The notes under the pieces: generated by a model | Databases searched by the model: none | What the model saw: the letters and a program-made list of their open reading frames with translations, nothing else | Told to the model about the DNA's origin: nothing | Part shown: in pieces, positions 9,478-18,714 of the stretch | Numbering within the stretch: the first letter of the stretch is position 1 | How the letters are laid out: every line of letters starts with the position of its first letter | Program-made: the position numbers and the translations under genes | NCBI GenBank assembly: GCA_947369165.1 | Contig: CANBKJ010000009.1 | Coordinates: 1-59,719 of the forward strand | Length of the DNA: 59,719 bases | Direction: 5' to 3' | Source of the DNA: an uncultured Lachnoclostridium sp. | GTDB taxonomy: Bacteria > Bacillota > Clostridia > Lachnospirales > Lachnospiraceae

Positions 9478-9546
9478 CAGAACCTTCGAAGATGCTGGTT
9501 CCGTTGATATGGTTGGCGGGGCAGAAAGCAGGAAACGGAGGATAAA

Positions 9547-10575
9547 ATGGCAAAGAAAAATAAATCTGGGAAAAAACGGGTAGTGGGGAAAGTATTTCTG
9601 GTGATCGGAATCCTGATCAGCATGGCGGTTGGAAGTATGGCAGCCACAGCACAGTACCGGGTGAGCGGTTCTCTGGATCTTTTAAATTTTGATAAAACGA
9701 ATTCCCTGGATAAAGTAGATGTATCCAAGTATGATACTCTCAGTGATTCTGAGATTGTTAATATCCTTTTGGTGGGAGCGGATAAAAACCTGGATGAACA
9801 AAATGCCGGGGGCGCGGCGAGGCGTTCTGACTCTATGATGATCGCTACACTGGATATGAAACACAAAAAACTGAAAGTGACATCCCTGATGAGGGATATG
9901 TATGTGGAGATTCCTGGACATGGAAGCCGCAAACTGAATGCGGCATATTCCTTAGGAGGGATCAAGCTTCTCTATGAGACCATCGCGAAAAATTTTGGAA
10001 TCAAGATGAAAGGGTATGCAGAAGTGAATTTTGATGCCTTTGTGGAGGTGATCAATGCGGTGGGCGGAGTGGAAGCCACACTGACTGAATCTGAGGCAGT
10101 AAACTTAAATGATACCAATTATATCAAGCGTAAAAAATTTAGAAATGTTAAAGTAGGAAAGCAGGTACTGAACGGATACCAGGCTCTGGGCTACTGCCGG
10201 ATCCGTCACGGGAAATGGAAAAACGGGCACTATCCAGCTGTTCTTACGGCCTCTGGTAAGGGTGACGATTACGGAAGGGCAGAGAGACAGCGTCTTGTGA
10301 TTCAAGCGCTTTTAAAGAAAGTAAAGTCCATGTCAGTAAATAAATGGCTTGAGCTGGTGGATATCATCCTTCCCAACGTAAAGACAGATTTGGACAAAGA
10401 TGAGATCTATTCCTATCTGATGGCGATCGTGAAGATGGGAACCACAGAGCTTAAACAATACAGCCTTCCAATTCAAAACGGCTATACCAGCCAGAAGATT
10501 AATGGAGAGGACTGTCTGGTGCCGGATCTGGAGAAGAATAAAAAGGCGCTGAAAAATTATATTTTTGAAGAGTAA
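9547..10575 (+). CDS. LytR-CpsA-Psr (LCP) family wall-polymer ligase
   Basis: 342 residues with a short cytoplasmic start rich in lysine, one membrane anchor (about residues 12-36) and an extracellular LCP domain (about 75-290). Family signatures: NILLVGADKN, RRSDSMMIATLD, SLMRDMYVEI, KLNAAYSLGG, and DYGRAERQRLV. LCP enzymes transfer undecaprenyl-linked polymers to peptidoglycan outside the membrane. It follows two glycosyltransferase genes, supporting attachment of their polymer. The start is fixed by CGGAGGAT ahead of ATG 9547. Confidence 0.92.
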   Translation: MAKKNKSGKKRVVGKVFLVIGILISMAVGSMAATAQYRVSGSLDLLNFDKTNSLDKVDVSKYDTLSDSEIVNILLVGADKNLDEQNAGGAARRSDSMMIATLDMKHKKLKVTSLMRDMYVEIPGHGSRKLNAAYSLGGIKLLYETIAKNFGIKMKGYAEVNFDAFVEVINAVGGVEATLTESEAVNLNDTNYIKRKKFRNVKVGKQVLNGYQALGYCRIRHGKWKNGHYPAVLTASGKGDDYGRAERQRLVIQALLKKVKSMSVNKWLELVDIILPNVKTDLDKDEIYSYLMAIVKMGTTELKQYSLPIQNGYTSQKINGEDCLVPDLEKNKKALKNYIFEE

Positions 10576-10617
10576 GAATGTGATGCGGGAAATGGATGGG
10601 TGAAATGTTCTGCCGGG

Positions 10618-10646
10618 TTGACAATTTTCCTTGAAATTGGTAAAAT
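10618..10646 (+). promoter_or_regulatory. Sigma-A promoter of ilvN
   Basis: Perfect TTGACA (10618-10623), a 17-base spacer and TAAAAT (10641-10646), 35 bases before the ilvN start codon. The leader is far too short for a T-box. Confidence 0.75.
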
Positions 10647-10680
10647 AAATGTTTGAAAAGCATGTTAAGGAGTGAATCAA

Positions 10681-11169
10681 ATGAGAAAGATGGTATTGTC
10701 CATTTTGATAGATAACACGCCAGGGGCTCTATCCCGGGTGGTGGGACTGTTTAGCAGACGAGGCTATAATATCGACAGCCTCACTGTAGGGGAAACCGAG
10801 AATGCAGCAGTTTCCAGAATGACGGTGGCAGTGACTGGAGATGGGATCATATTGGATCAGATTGAGAAGCAGATCTGTAAGCTGGAAAATGTGATCCTTG
10901 TGAAGGAGCTGACCGGGGAAGCTTCCGTGTGCCGGGAGCTTATCCTGGTGAAAGTGGCAGCTTCCAGAGAGGAAAGACCTTCCATTAATGCGATCGTAGA
11001 GATTTTCCGGGCTAAGATCGTAGATGTCGCTTCGGATTCCATGATGATTGAGCTGACCGGAAATCAGGCAAAGCTGGATGCCTTCACTAAATTGTTAGAC
11101 GGCTATGAGATCCGGGAACTGGTCCGGACAGGAATAACCGGGCTGGCGAGGGGACAGTTGGAGGAATGA
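10681..11169 (+). CDS. ilvN: Acetolactate synthase small (regulatory) subunit
   Basis: 162 residues: ACT domain (about 1-75; VLSILIDNTPGALSRVVGLF) and the C-terminal ALS small-subunit domain (about 85-158; ELILVKVAAS). It binds valine and stimulates the catalytic subunit in branched-chain amino acid synthesis. ATG 10681 is preferred over GTG 10672 because AAGGAG at 10667-10672 is then eight bases away. No ilvB lies in this window, so the catalytic partner must be encoded elsewhere. ilvC follows after 100 bases with a hairpin between. Confidence 0.93.
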   Translation: MRKMVLSILIDNTPGALSRVVGLFSRRGYNIDSLTVGETENAAVSRMTVAVTGDGIILDQIEKQICKLENVILVKELTGEASVCRELILVKVAASREERPSINAIVEIFRAKIVDVASDSMMIELTGNQAKLDAFTKLLDGYEIRELVRTGITGLARGQLEE

Positions 11170-11214
11170 GGCGGCAGAAATTGAAATTGGCTGCAGTGTG
11201 ATACGGGAAACCAT

Positions 11215-11240
11215 CCGCCGGTAAAACGGCGGGGCTTTAT
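11215..11240 (+). terminator. Hairpin between ilvN and ilvC
   Basis: CCGCCG (11215-11220), loop GTAAAA, CGGCGG (11227-11232), followed by a weak T-containing stretch. It may be a partial terminator that tunes ilvC, or a processing/stability hairpin. Confidence 0.45.
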
Positions 11241-11245
11241 ATTAA

Positions 11246-12292
<1,047 letters not shown>

Positions 12293-12314
12293 TGTGAATC
12301 ATCAGAACCAATAC

Positions 12315-12350
12315 AGCCCGGTTGGCATCACACTGACCGGGCTTTCTTAT
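12315..12350 (+). terminator. Rho-independent terminator of ilvC
   Basis: AGCCCGGT (12315-12322) pairs perfectly with ACCGGGCT (12336-12343), followed by TTTCTTATT. Confidence 0.8.
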
Positions 12351-12359
12351 TCGTAAAGG

Positions 12360-12693
12360 CTCAAGCCGTGCATTCCAGAAACAATGGCACATTTGTGCTT
12401 GCACAAAAATGGGACATTGTTTCCTGGAATATAGGGCGTAGCCCGCGATGACGAGCCTGCGGAGCAGGCGAGGAATGCGCACGGCGCAGTTAGCGTAAAT
12501 AGAGGGATTATAGTGTGAAAAAATCACGCCGATACCAAAGAACTAAAGTTCTTGGATTTTTCACATAGCGAACATAGTTCGCTTTAGCTATTTGTTTCTG
12601 AGCGAAATCAAATAGCTTTGTTCCGACACGAGAAACTCTTTGAGCTTTCTCGTGCGGTTCTTCGCAATAAATCGCTCAGGAAAGAGGATTATC
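12360..12693 (+). other. Second hairpin mosaic, upstream of HAD phosphatase
   Basis: Non-coding chain of inverted repeats: ATTCCAG 12372-12378 with CTGGAAT 12424-12430 enclosing CACATTTGTGC-TT-GCACAAAAATG; GGGC-GTA-GCCC near 12434; GCCTGC-GGA-GCAGGC near 12455-12469; TGTGAAAAA/TTTTTCACA enclosing CCAAAGAACTAAAGTTCTTGG near 12515-12565; AGCGAAC-ATA-GTTCGCT near 12567; AGCTATTTG/CAAATAGCT; CACGAGAAA/TTTCTCGTG. As at 811-1262, arms differ but the design (short loops, GNA triloops, TAT/ATA and TAAA-type loops) is shared, and it ends at the ribosome binding site of a hydrolase gene. No clear promoter was seen. Confidence 0.55.
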
Positions 12694-13491
12694 ATGATTC
12701 AGCTTGTTGTATGTGATGTGGACGGCACCTTGATAGAAGACGGCGGTTCCGCAGAATCACTGAATCCGGAATATTATGAAGTGATCCGGAAGCTGGGGGA
12801 AAAAGGGATACAGTTTGCTGTCTGTAGTGGAAGACAGAAAGTGAGTGTAGAAAAATTATTTGCACCGGTCAAAGATCAGATCTACCTGGCAGTGGATGGC
12901 GGGAGCATGGTATTTTATCGGGGAGAGTGTATCTATTCCAAAACTCTTCCCAAGGAATTGTGCAGGGAACTCATCGAGGATGCCAGGCAGATCCCCCAAT
13001 GTGACATCATGGTCTGCGGTCTGAAACGTGCTTATGCTTCCAGTGCCGATTCGGAGATGTACCGATGGATGGTAAACGGATATGGATACGATATTCAGGC
13101 GGTAGGGGATCTGACGAAAAATGTACAGGATGAGATCGTAAAAATCTCTCTGTATCATCACAATATGGTTGAGAAGCTGACGGATCCCTGGTTTCGTCCC
13201 AGATGGGAGAACCGGGTGAGACTGAATGTGGCGGGTATCCAGTGGCTGGATTGTGTTCCGGTATCTTCCGGAAAGGGAACTGCTGTGGAATTTTTACAGA
13301 AGTCGCTGTCGGTAGGACATGAAGAAACGATGGCATTTGGAGATAACCAGAATGATATGGACATGTTAAGTTGTGCCGGGAAGAGCTATGCTGTAGCCAA
13401 TGCGAGAGATGAATTAAAGAAGATAGCGACAGGGATATGTGGTTCGTACCGGGAAGATGGAGTACTGAGGGAGTTAAAAAAGTTACTATGA
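12694..13491 (+). CDS. HAD-superfamily hydrolase, Cof-like phosphatase
   Basis: 265 residues with HAD motif I VCDVDGTL (nucleophile Asp) and the C-terminal acidic motif FGDNQNDMDML, the pattern of type IIB Cof/YidA sugar-phosphate phosphatases; the cap domain lies at about residues 85-190. The ATG at 12694 follows AGGAAAGAGG and gives the usual start right before the first strand; an upstream TTG would begin inside the hairpin mosaic and is less likely. The natural substrate is not determinable. An HD-GYP gene follows after 27 bases. Confidence 0.88.
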   Translation: MIQLVVCDVDGTLIEDGGSAESLNPEYYEVIRKLGEKGIQFAVCSGRQKVSVEKLFAPVKDQIYLAVDGGSMVFYRGECIYSKTLPKELCRELIEDARQIPQCDIMVCGLKRAYASSADSEMYRWMVNGYGYDIQAVGDLTKNVQDEIVKISLYHHNMVEKLTDPWFRPRWENRVRLNVAGIQWLDCVPVSSGKGTAVEFLQKSLSVGHEETMAFGDNQNDMDMLSCAGKSYAVANARDELKKIATGICGSYREDGVLRELKKLL

Positions 13492-13518
13492 GGGATACTT
13501 TGAGAGGAGAAAAATAGA

Positions 13519-14229
13519 ATGGAAGATAAGGTTACTGTATGGGTGGCAGTTATCGTAATCGTTGTGTTTACCTGTATGGCATGCTGTTTCCTTTTTATGC
13601 TGCGAAAGATACGGCAGCTGGAAGCACAGAAAAGGGGATACCAGAGCATTGTAAACCAGTCGCTGGAAACTTTTGCCCGCGCCATTGATGCCAAAGATCG
13701 GGATACCAATGGGCATTCGATTCGGGTAGCAGTATATTCCAGGGAAATTGCCAGGCGAATGGGGCTTACAGAGGATGAGCAGGAGCAGATTTATTATATG
13801 GGGATGCTGCACGATATCGGAAAGATTGGGATTCCGGACTCCATTCTCAAGAAACCGGGAAAGCTGACAGAGGAAGAGATGGAAGTGATCCGTAGCCATC
13901 CTGCCATTGGAGGCGAGATTTTGAAAGATTTTACTGCAGTTGGAGGCATCAGCGCCGGAGCAAGATATCATCATGAACGTTTTGACGGCACCGGTTACAA
14001 TGAGGGACTAAAGGGCAGGGAAATTCCGTTGTTTGCCCGGATTATCTGCGTGGCAGACTGTTACGACACCATGTCAAGTAGACGGGTATACAAAGAACAC
14101 AGGGATGAAGAATACATATTAAATGAATTTGAAGAATGCAGCGGTAAACAGTTTGATCCAGATATCGTACCCTATATGATTGATATGATAAAGGACGGGA
14201 CGGTAAAGAAGTGGAATGGCAGAAGCTAG
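13519..14229 (+). CDS. Membrane-anchored HD-GYP domain protein
   Basis: 236 residues: one N-terminal membrane segment (about 6-29), a short linker, then an HD-GYP domain. The metal site shows MLHDIGKIGIPDSIL, RSHPAIGGEIL and HHERFDGTGYNEGL. In the reference HD-GYP family (cyclic-di-GMP phosphodiesterases) the last motif reads GYP; here the proline is Asn, so activity should be treated as unproven. No extracellular sensor domain is present. It probably shares a transcript with the HAD gene. No terminator is seen directly after it; the nearest lies 190 bases downstream. Confidence 0.85.
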   Translation: MEDKVTVWVAVIVIVVFTCMACCFLFMLRKIRQLEAQKRGYQSIVNQSLETFARAIDAKDRDTNGHSIRVAVYSREIARRMGLTEDEQEQIYYMGMLHDIGKIGIPDSILKKPGKLTEEEMEVIRSHPAIGGEILKDFTAVGGISAGARYHHERFDGTGYNEGLKGREIPLFARIICVADCYDTMSSRRVYKEHRDEEYILNEFEECSGKQFDPDIVPYMIDMIKDGTVKKWNGRS

Positions 14230-14421
14230 TGTACTTTCTTCAGACAAATCTTTCGTGTAACTGGTCAGACTCTGCCACAAATATCTTATAGAACTCCGTT
14301 CAAAGAGAAACAGAAGTTTTGTGTATCGAATAGCTTCAAAACGTTGGGCTTATGTATGCTCAATAGTTTTAATGAAAAAAGATATATTTTTGCTTATAGG
14401 AATTATAAAAATTGGGGTGTG

Positions 14422-14454
14422 CACTCAGTTCTATCGATGAGCTGGGTGTTTTTT
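14422..14454 (+). terminator. Rho-independent terminator
   Basis: CACTCAGTTC (14422-14431) pairs with GAGCTGGGTG (14439-14448) over ten positions including two G-U pairs, followed by TTTTTT. It separates the HD-GYP gene from the accessory islet. The 190 bases between gene and terminator hold nothing recognisable. Confidence 0.75.
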
Positions 14455-14476
14455 GCTTATAAGGAATGGTCAGTGT

Positions 14477-14541
14477 AGTCGAATTCTGTCGCTTTATATC
14501 GAACGGTAGTTCTTGCGAGATTATATAAGATTATGTATAAT
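14477..14541 (+). promoter_or_regulatory. Promoter with three phased Spo0A-like words (copy 1)
   Basis: AGTCGAA (14477), TGTCGCT (14487) and TATCGAA (14497) start exactly ten bases apart, followed by TTGCGA (14513-14518), a 17-base spacer and TATAAT (14536-14541). The known Spo0A box is TGTCGAA; all three words here deviate by one or two bases. The following leader includes a TTCTCAGGAGAA hairpin. The whole unit is closely similar to 57840-57904, where two words are perfect boxes. Confidence 0.65.
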
Positions 14542-14657
14542 AAAGATATTGTAAAAATACTATTATGTTAGCTCGACTTCTCAGGAGAAATTATTGTGTC
14601 GATACAAAAGAGAATCTTGTAGAATACATGTCTATGTAGTGCCCAACTTGTTAATAA

Positions 14658-14771
14658 AATGGGAACAACAGCTCTACAACGGGCTGGAAGTCTGTAGAAA
14701 CATACAAATTTGCTATTCACAAAGAAACAGGCAAAGCATTAACCCAGATTCGTAAAGGGTATATGGAATAA
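14658..14771 (+). pseudogene. C-terminal remnant of an unidentified protein
   Basis: From just after a stop codon the frame reads NGNNSSTTGWKSVETYKFAI and on to ALTQIRKGYME and a TAA at 14769-14771. It has no start codon and looks like the last 37 codons of a lost gene, lying between the Spo0A-like promoter and the nuclease module. The family was not recognised. Confidence 0.35.
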
Positions 14772-14791
14772 TAGATTATGGAGGACAGATG

Positions 14792-15244
14792 ATGAATACA
14801 AGTAAATCGAGTTCTGTTGAACAACAGGAAGCTGAAGTGTTTATTGCTGATATTGTAGAAAGGTGGCTGGGATTTAGGTTAGAGCGAGGAGCAAAGGTAG
14901 CTCTTGGCGAAGGAGTACATATTGAGCCTAATTTATATTCAGAAGATAAAAGAATTATATGCGAGATATTCGCTCACATAGGAGCTTTGAAAGTAGGACA
15001 GAAGCATAAAATATCGCAGGATATTTTGAAAATGTTATTGTTAGAGAAAAGCACAGGTTTTCAATACAGAAAAATTGTTGTGGTAGCTGATGATAAAGTT
15101 GAAAAATATCTGCAAGGAAAATCATTTATTGCCGAAAGCATACGGCAGTTCGGTATCGAGGTAAAGAAAATAAATCTTTCTGACGAGGTTCGTATGAGCA
15201 TATCAAATGCACAAGCCAGACAGATTATGATAAATTCGAATTAA
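14792..15244 (+). CDS. Small protein, possible PD-(D/E)XK-like nuclease fold
   Basis: 150 residues, no named family recognised. The centre reads IEPNLYSEDKRIICEIFAHI followed by GALKVGQKHK: an acidic residue, a hydrophobic strand ending in Glu, then lysines, which resembles a PD-(D/E)XK nuclease core but is not proof. No membrane segment. GGAGGA lies six bases before ATG 14792 (an ATG one codon earlier is too close). It ends 20 bases before the DUF262 gene, so the two are almost certainly one operon. Codon use is AT-rich compared with the flanks, suggesting horizontal gain. Confidence 0.6.
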   Translation: MNTSKSSSVEQQEAEVFIADIVERWLGFRLERGAKVALGEGVHIEPNLYSEDKRIICEIFAHIGALKVGQKHKISQDILKMLLLEKSTGFQYRKIVVVADDKVEKYLQGKSFIAESIRQFGIEVKKINLSDEVRMSISNAQARQIMINSN

Positions 15245-15264
15245 ATGTATAGGGGGAAATAGGT

Positions 15265-17022
15265 ATGGCATATCAAACAGCGCTTACCATAGAGAGCGTT
15301 ATAAAAGATATTGAAGCAAAGAAATATTTGCTACCATCAATTCAGAGAGAATTTGTATGGAGTACAAAGCAGATAGAGAAACTTTTTGACAGCCTTATGA
15401 TGGACTATCCAATTAATGCATTTCTTTTCTGGAAAGTACCAAAGGAGAAAGCAAAGGAATTTAGTTTTTATGAATTCTTGAGGGATTATCATCAGAGAAC
15501 TGGTAGACACAATCCAAAGGCAAACATAAGTGGCTCGAATGATATTATTGCCATTCTGGATGGACAGCAAAGAATGACTTCTCTTTATATTGGTTTGAAG
15601 GGGTCATATGCTTATAAGATTTCACATAAAAGATGGGATAATCCACAGGCTTATCCTGCGAGAAAATTGTATCTCAATGTACTTGCAGAATCAGAAGACT
15701 CTGATTTGACATACGATTTTAGATTCTTAACAGCATCAGAAGTTAAGAGCATGAATGAGCAGAAAGACCCAACAGGAAATCCAGTTTACTTCTGGTATTT
15801 GGTTGGAGACATTTTTGATGTAAAAGAAGAATTTGAAATCAATAATATTCTATTTGATAATAATTTGAATATGCTCCCACAGGCTAAATTTGCTAATAAA
15901 GCTTTATTCAAGTTGTTTACTGTTATTAGAAGAAATCAAACCATAAGCTATTATCTGGAAGAAAGCACAGAACTGGATAAGGTGTTAAATATCTTTATTC
16001 GAGTAAATAGTGGTGGTACTATATTAAGCTATTCTGACTTGTTGCTCTCGTTTGCAACTGCTCAATGGAAGGAAAAGGATGCTCGTGAAGAACTGAATAA
16101 ATTCATGGATGAAGTGAATTTGATTGGACGCGGATTTAATGTTGGTAAGGATATCATTTTGAAGTCTTGTCTTGTTTTAAGTGGCTTTTCAGATATCTCA
16201 TTTAAGGTAGATAATTTCAATCGATCCAATATGCTGGTTATCGAGCAGAATTGGGAAGAACTCACGAATGCTTTCAGAATGGCGGTAGAATTGATATCTT
16301 CGTTTGGATACAGCAGAGAAAATATTACATCAAACAATTTGATTATTCCAATTGCCTATTATATTAAATCAATTGATAGTCCTGCAAACTTTGTAACATC
16401 TAGTGTTTATACAGAGGATAGAAGACTCATCAAGAAATGGTTTATTGCTTCATTACTTAATAGAGTATTTAGTTTTATGCCTGACGGATTATTAAAACCT
16501 GTAAGAACTATTATTGATAATAATCCTGGCAAGTTCCCATATGACAAAATTGCTGATTACTTCCGTGGAACTAACAGAGATATTTTGTTTACTGATGACA
16601 GTATTGATAACTTGTTATGGACAAAGTATGGTACAGGAGATTTACTAATTGTGTCATCTGTTTTGTATCCTTGGGCAGATTTAAAGAACAACTTCCATAT
16701 CGACCATATTTATCCAAAGAGCAAATTTACCACAAAGAAACTTGCAAAGAAGGGTGTTCCAGAAGATAAGATTTCATATTATATTGAGAATGTAAATTAT
16801 CTTGGAAATCTTCAATTATTGGAAGCAACTCCTAATAAAGAGAAGAATAACAAAGATTTTGATGAATGGTTGAAAGAGACATTCCCAAATCCAGATCAGC
16901 TTAAGGCGTATAAAGAGAAACATTTTATCCCTGATGTTGATTTGTCATTTGGTAACTTCGAGGAATTCCTGGGTGCCAGAGAAGAACTGATTGTAGCTGC
17001 CCTAAAAAAGGAGTTGATGTGA
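15265..17022 (+). CDS. DUF262/DUF1524 (GmrSD/SspE-type) HNH nuclease-like protein
   Basis: 585 residues. N-terminal DUF262 domain (about 8-330) with SIQREFVWSTKQIEKLFDSL and the nucleotidase-like DGQQRMTSLYIG motif; C-terminal DUF1524 HNH-type domain (about 400-585) with HIDHIYPKSKF and the downstream NVNYLGNLQLLEATPNKEKN. This architecture occurs in the modification-dependent enzyme GmrSD and in SspE, both phage-defence proteins; there are no dnd/ssp genes nearby. The gene is AT-rich, lies between core genes, and is preceded by the small nuclease-like gene. A defence role is inferred from family and context. Confidence 0.88.
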   Translation: MAYQTALTIESVIKDIEAKKYLLPSIQREFVWSTKQIEKLFDSLMMDYPINAFLFWKVPKEKAKEFSFYEFLRDYHQRTGRHNPKANISGSNDIIAILDGQQRMTSLYIGLKGSYAYKISHKRWDNPQAYPARKLYLNVLAESEDSDLTYDFRFLTASEVKSMNEQKDPTGNPVYFWYLVGDIFDVKEEFEINNILFDNNLNMLPQAKFANKALFKLFTVIRRNQTISYYLEESTELDKVLNIFIRVNSGGTILSYSDLLLSFATAQWKEKDAREELNKFMDEVNLIGRGFNVGKDIILKSCLVLSGFSDISFKVDNFNRSNMLVIEQNWEELTNAFRMAVELISSFGYSRENITSNNLIIPIAYYIKSIDSPANFVTSSVYTEDRRLIKKWFIASLLNRVFSFMPDGLLKPVRTIIDNNPGKFPYDKIADYFRGTNRDILFTDDSIDNLLWTKYGTGDLLIVSSVLYPWADLKNNFHIDHIYPKSKFTTKKLAKKGVPEDKISYYIENVNYLGNLQLLEATPNKEKNNKDFDEWLKETFPNPDQLKAYKEKHFIPDVDLSFGNFEEFLGAREELIVAALKKELM

Positions 17023-17029
17023 AAACGGC

Positions 17030-17056
17030 AAGGGTGTGTATCTACACACCCTTTGT
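17030..17056 (+). terminator. Terminator after the DUF262 gene
   Basis: AAGGGTGTGTA (17030-17040) and TACACACCCTT (17043-17053) form a perfect stem with a very tight loop, followed by TGTT. The next 155 bases up to the convergent DUF4321 gene hold nothing recognisable. Confidence 0.6.
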
Positions 17057-17212
17057 TAAATAGTGAACACCCCTGGATCAAAAAGTCAGTTGGGAGGTTT
17101 TCAGCAGCACTCTACGAAAGATATCAAGAGAAGCCTGCTTTTGCAATATGACCCGGACAAAGACGCTGTTTATTTTAGTACAGTTATCTTACAATAAATG
17201 CTGGTACTTTTG

Positions 17213-17470
17213 CTATAAGAAACGATAAATGATAGCGGCGATCACGATCCCGATGATGCTGGCGATGGTAAATTTGATCTTGAGCCCGAAGGTGAGAACG
17301 AGAACTCCAAGATTCAATGTGATGGGATTGTCCAGTCCAAAGGTTTTCCCAAAGGAAAGCCAGGAGAGTCCGGAGATTCCCTCCGTCATTTGGGCGATAA
17401 AACTTCCCAGTACGATACCCGCCAGTAGCAGTAAAAACAACGCCCATGTATTTTTCCCAGTTCTTGCCAT
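17213..17470 (-). CDS. DUF4321 membrane protein
   Basis: 85 residues on the minus strand with two or three hydrophobic segments (about 9-30 and 48-83), matching the small DUF4321 family of Clostridia. The start is supported by AAGGAG upstream of the ATG in antisense reading. Function unknown. It is divergent from dgt; 214 bases lie between the two genes, with no clear promoter visible. Confidence 0.8.
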   Translation of the reverse strand: MARTGKNTWALFLLLLAGIVLGSFIAQMTEGISGLSWLSFGKTFGLDNPITLNLGVLVLTFGLKIKFTIASIIGIVIAAIIYRFL

Positions 17471-17684
17471 ATGTAATACTCCTTCTAAATATATTGAAAT
17501 ATATTAAATCTGTTATCCTGGCTGGACGGCGCATGACCAACAAGGTCTAAAATGGTGCCCTCCAGCTGTCTTAGAGTAAGTGTACAACATCGTGAAAAAA
17601 TAATCAATAGAAAAAAAGGAAATTCCTCTTTCGTGTTGAAATAATAAAGTGTAGGCGTTTTTTTAAGAAAAAAGAGGTACATAG

Positions 17685-18695
17685 ATGACATTACGGGAAG
17701 AGTTTGAGCAGAGAGAGCATGATATATTCAGTCCCTTTGCTGCGTTCAGCGACCAATCTCTGGGAAGAGACCATTCAGAGGAACCCTGTGACCTGCGTCC
17801 GGTCTATCAGAGGGACCGGGACCGGATCCTTCACTCCAAGGCATTTCGCAGGCTGAAAGGGAAAACCCAGGTTTTTCTGGCGCCGGAGGGAGACCATTAC
17901 CGCACCAGGCTGACCCATACGCTGGAGGTTTCGCAGAATGCGAGAACCATCGCCAAGGCGTTGCGTCTGAATGAGGATCTGGCTGAGGCAGTGGCGCTGG
18001 GACATGATCTCGGGCATACGCCCTTTGGACATGCCGGAGAACGGATGTTGAACCGAATCTGTTCCGATGGATTTCATCATCAGCTGCAAAGTGTGCGGGT
18101 GGTGGAAAGGTTGGAAAAAAACGGAAGAGGTTTGAATCTAACGAAAGAGGTCCGGGATGGGATCCTGAATCATTCTACTTCTGGCAGCCCATCGACACTG
18201 GAGGGAAAGATCGTAAGGCTCTGTGACAAGATCGCGTATGTTAATTCAGATATTGACGATGCCATCCGGGGAAGGATTATCCGGGAGACGGATATTCCCG
18301 ACGGGTGTGTCCAGGTGCTTGGCGCCACGCTAAGAGAGAGGTTGAATACACTGATACATGATATCGTCATTAATAGCATGGGGAAAGAAGACATCATTAT
18401 GTCCGATGAAAAATACGAGGCATTGATCCATCTCCGCCGGTATATGTTTGCCAATGTGTATGTAAATTCTGTGGCAAAGGCAGAAGAGAGGAAAGCCGAA
18501 CGAATGATAGGACAGCTTTTTGAGTATTATGTAAAACATATGGAAGAATTGCCAGAGGAATATACAAGAATGATTTGGGAGCAGGGGGAGACCGTGGAGC
18601 GTGTGGTGTGTGATTATATTGCCGGTATGACAGACCGGTATGCCGTATCCACCTACCAGAGTCTGATGATACCGAAGACATGGAGGGTTTATTGA
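17685..18695 (+). CDS. dgt: dGTP triphosphohydrolase-like HD protein
   Basis: 336 residues. HD-domain residues are in RTRLTHTLEVSQNARTIA and GHDLGHTPFGHAGE, the dGTPase signature. The enzyme removes triphosphate from deoxynucleoside triphosphates; short Firmicute members may prefer other dNTPs. It sits directly upstream of dnaG, a common order in Clostridia that links dNTP control to replication. The ATG at 17685 follows AAAGAGGT. No disruption is seen. Confidence 0.93.
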   Translation: MTLREEFEQREHDIFSPFAAFSDQSLGRDHSEEPCDLRPVYQRDRDRILHSKAFRRLKGKTQVFLAPEGDHYRTRLTHTLEVSQNARTIAKALRLNEDLAEAVALGHDLGHTPFGHAGERMLNRICSDGFHHQLQSVRVVERLEKNGRGLNLTKEVRDGILNHSTSGSPSTLEGKIVRLCDKIAYVNSDIDDAIRGRIIRETDIPDGCVQVLGATLRERLNTLIHDIVINSMGKEDIIMSDEKYEALIHLRRYMFANVYVNSVAKAEERKAERMIGQLFEYYVKHMEELPEEYTRMIWEQGETVERVVCDYIAGMTDRYAVSTYQSLMIPKTWRVY

Positions 18696-18714
18696 CAGGA
18701 GGACAGGCTGGCAG

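Noticed and set aside
17054..17212. Attachment site or mobile-element end next to the nuclease module
   Set aside because: No direct repeat, tRNA end or inverted repeat shared with the left side (14450-14790) could be found by eye.
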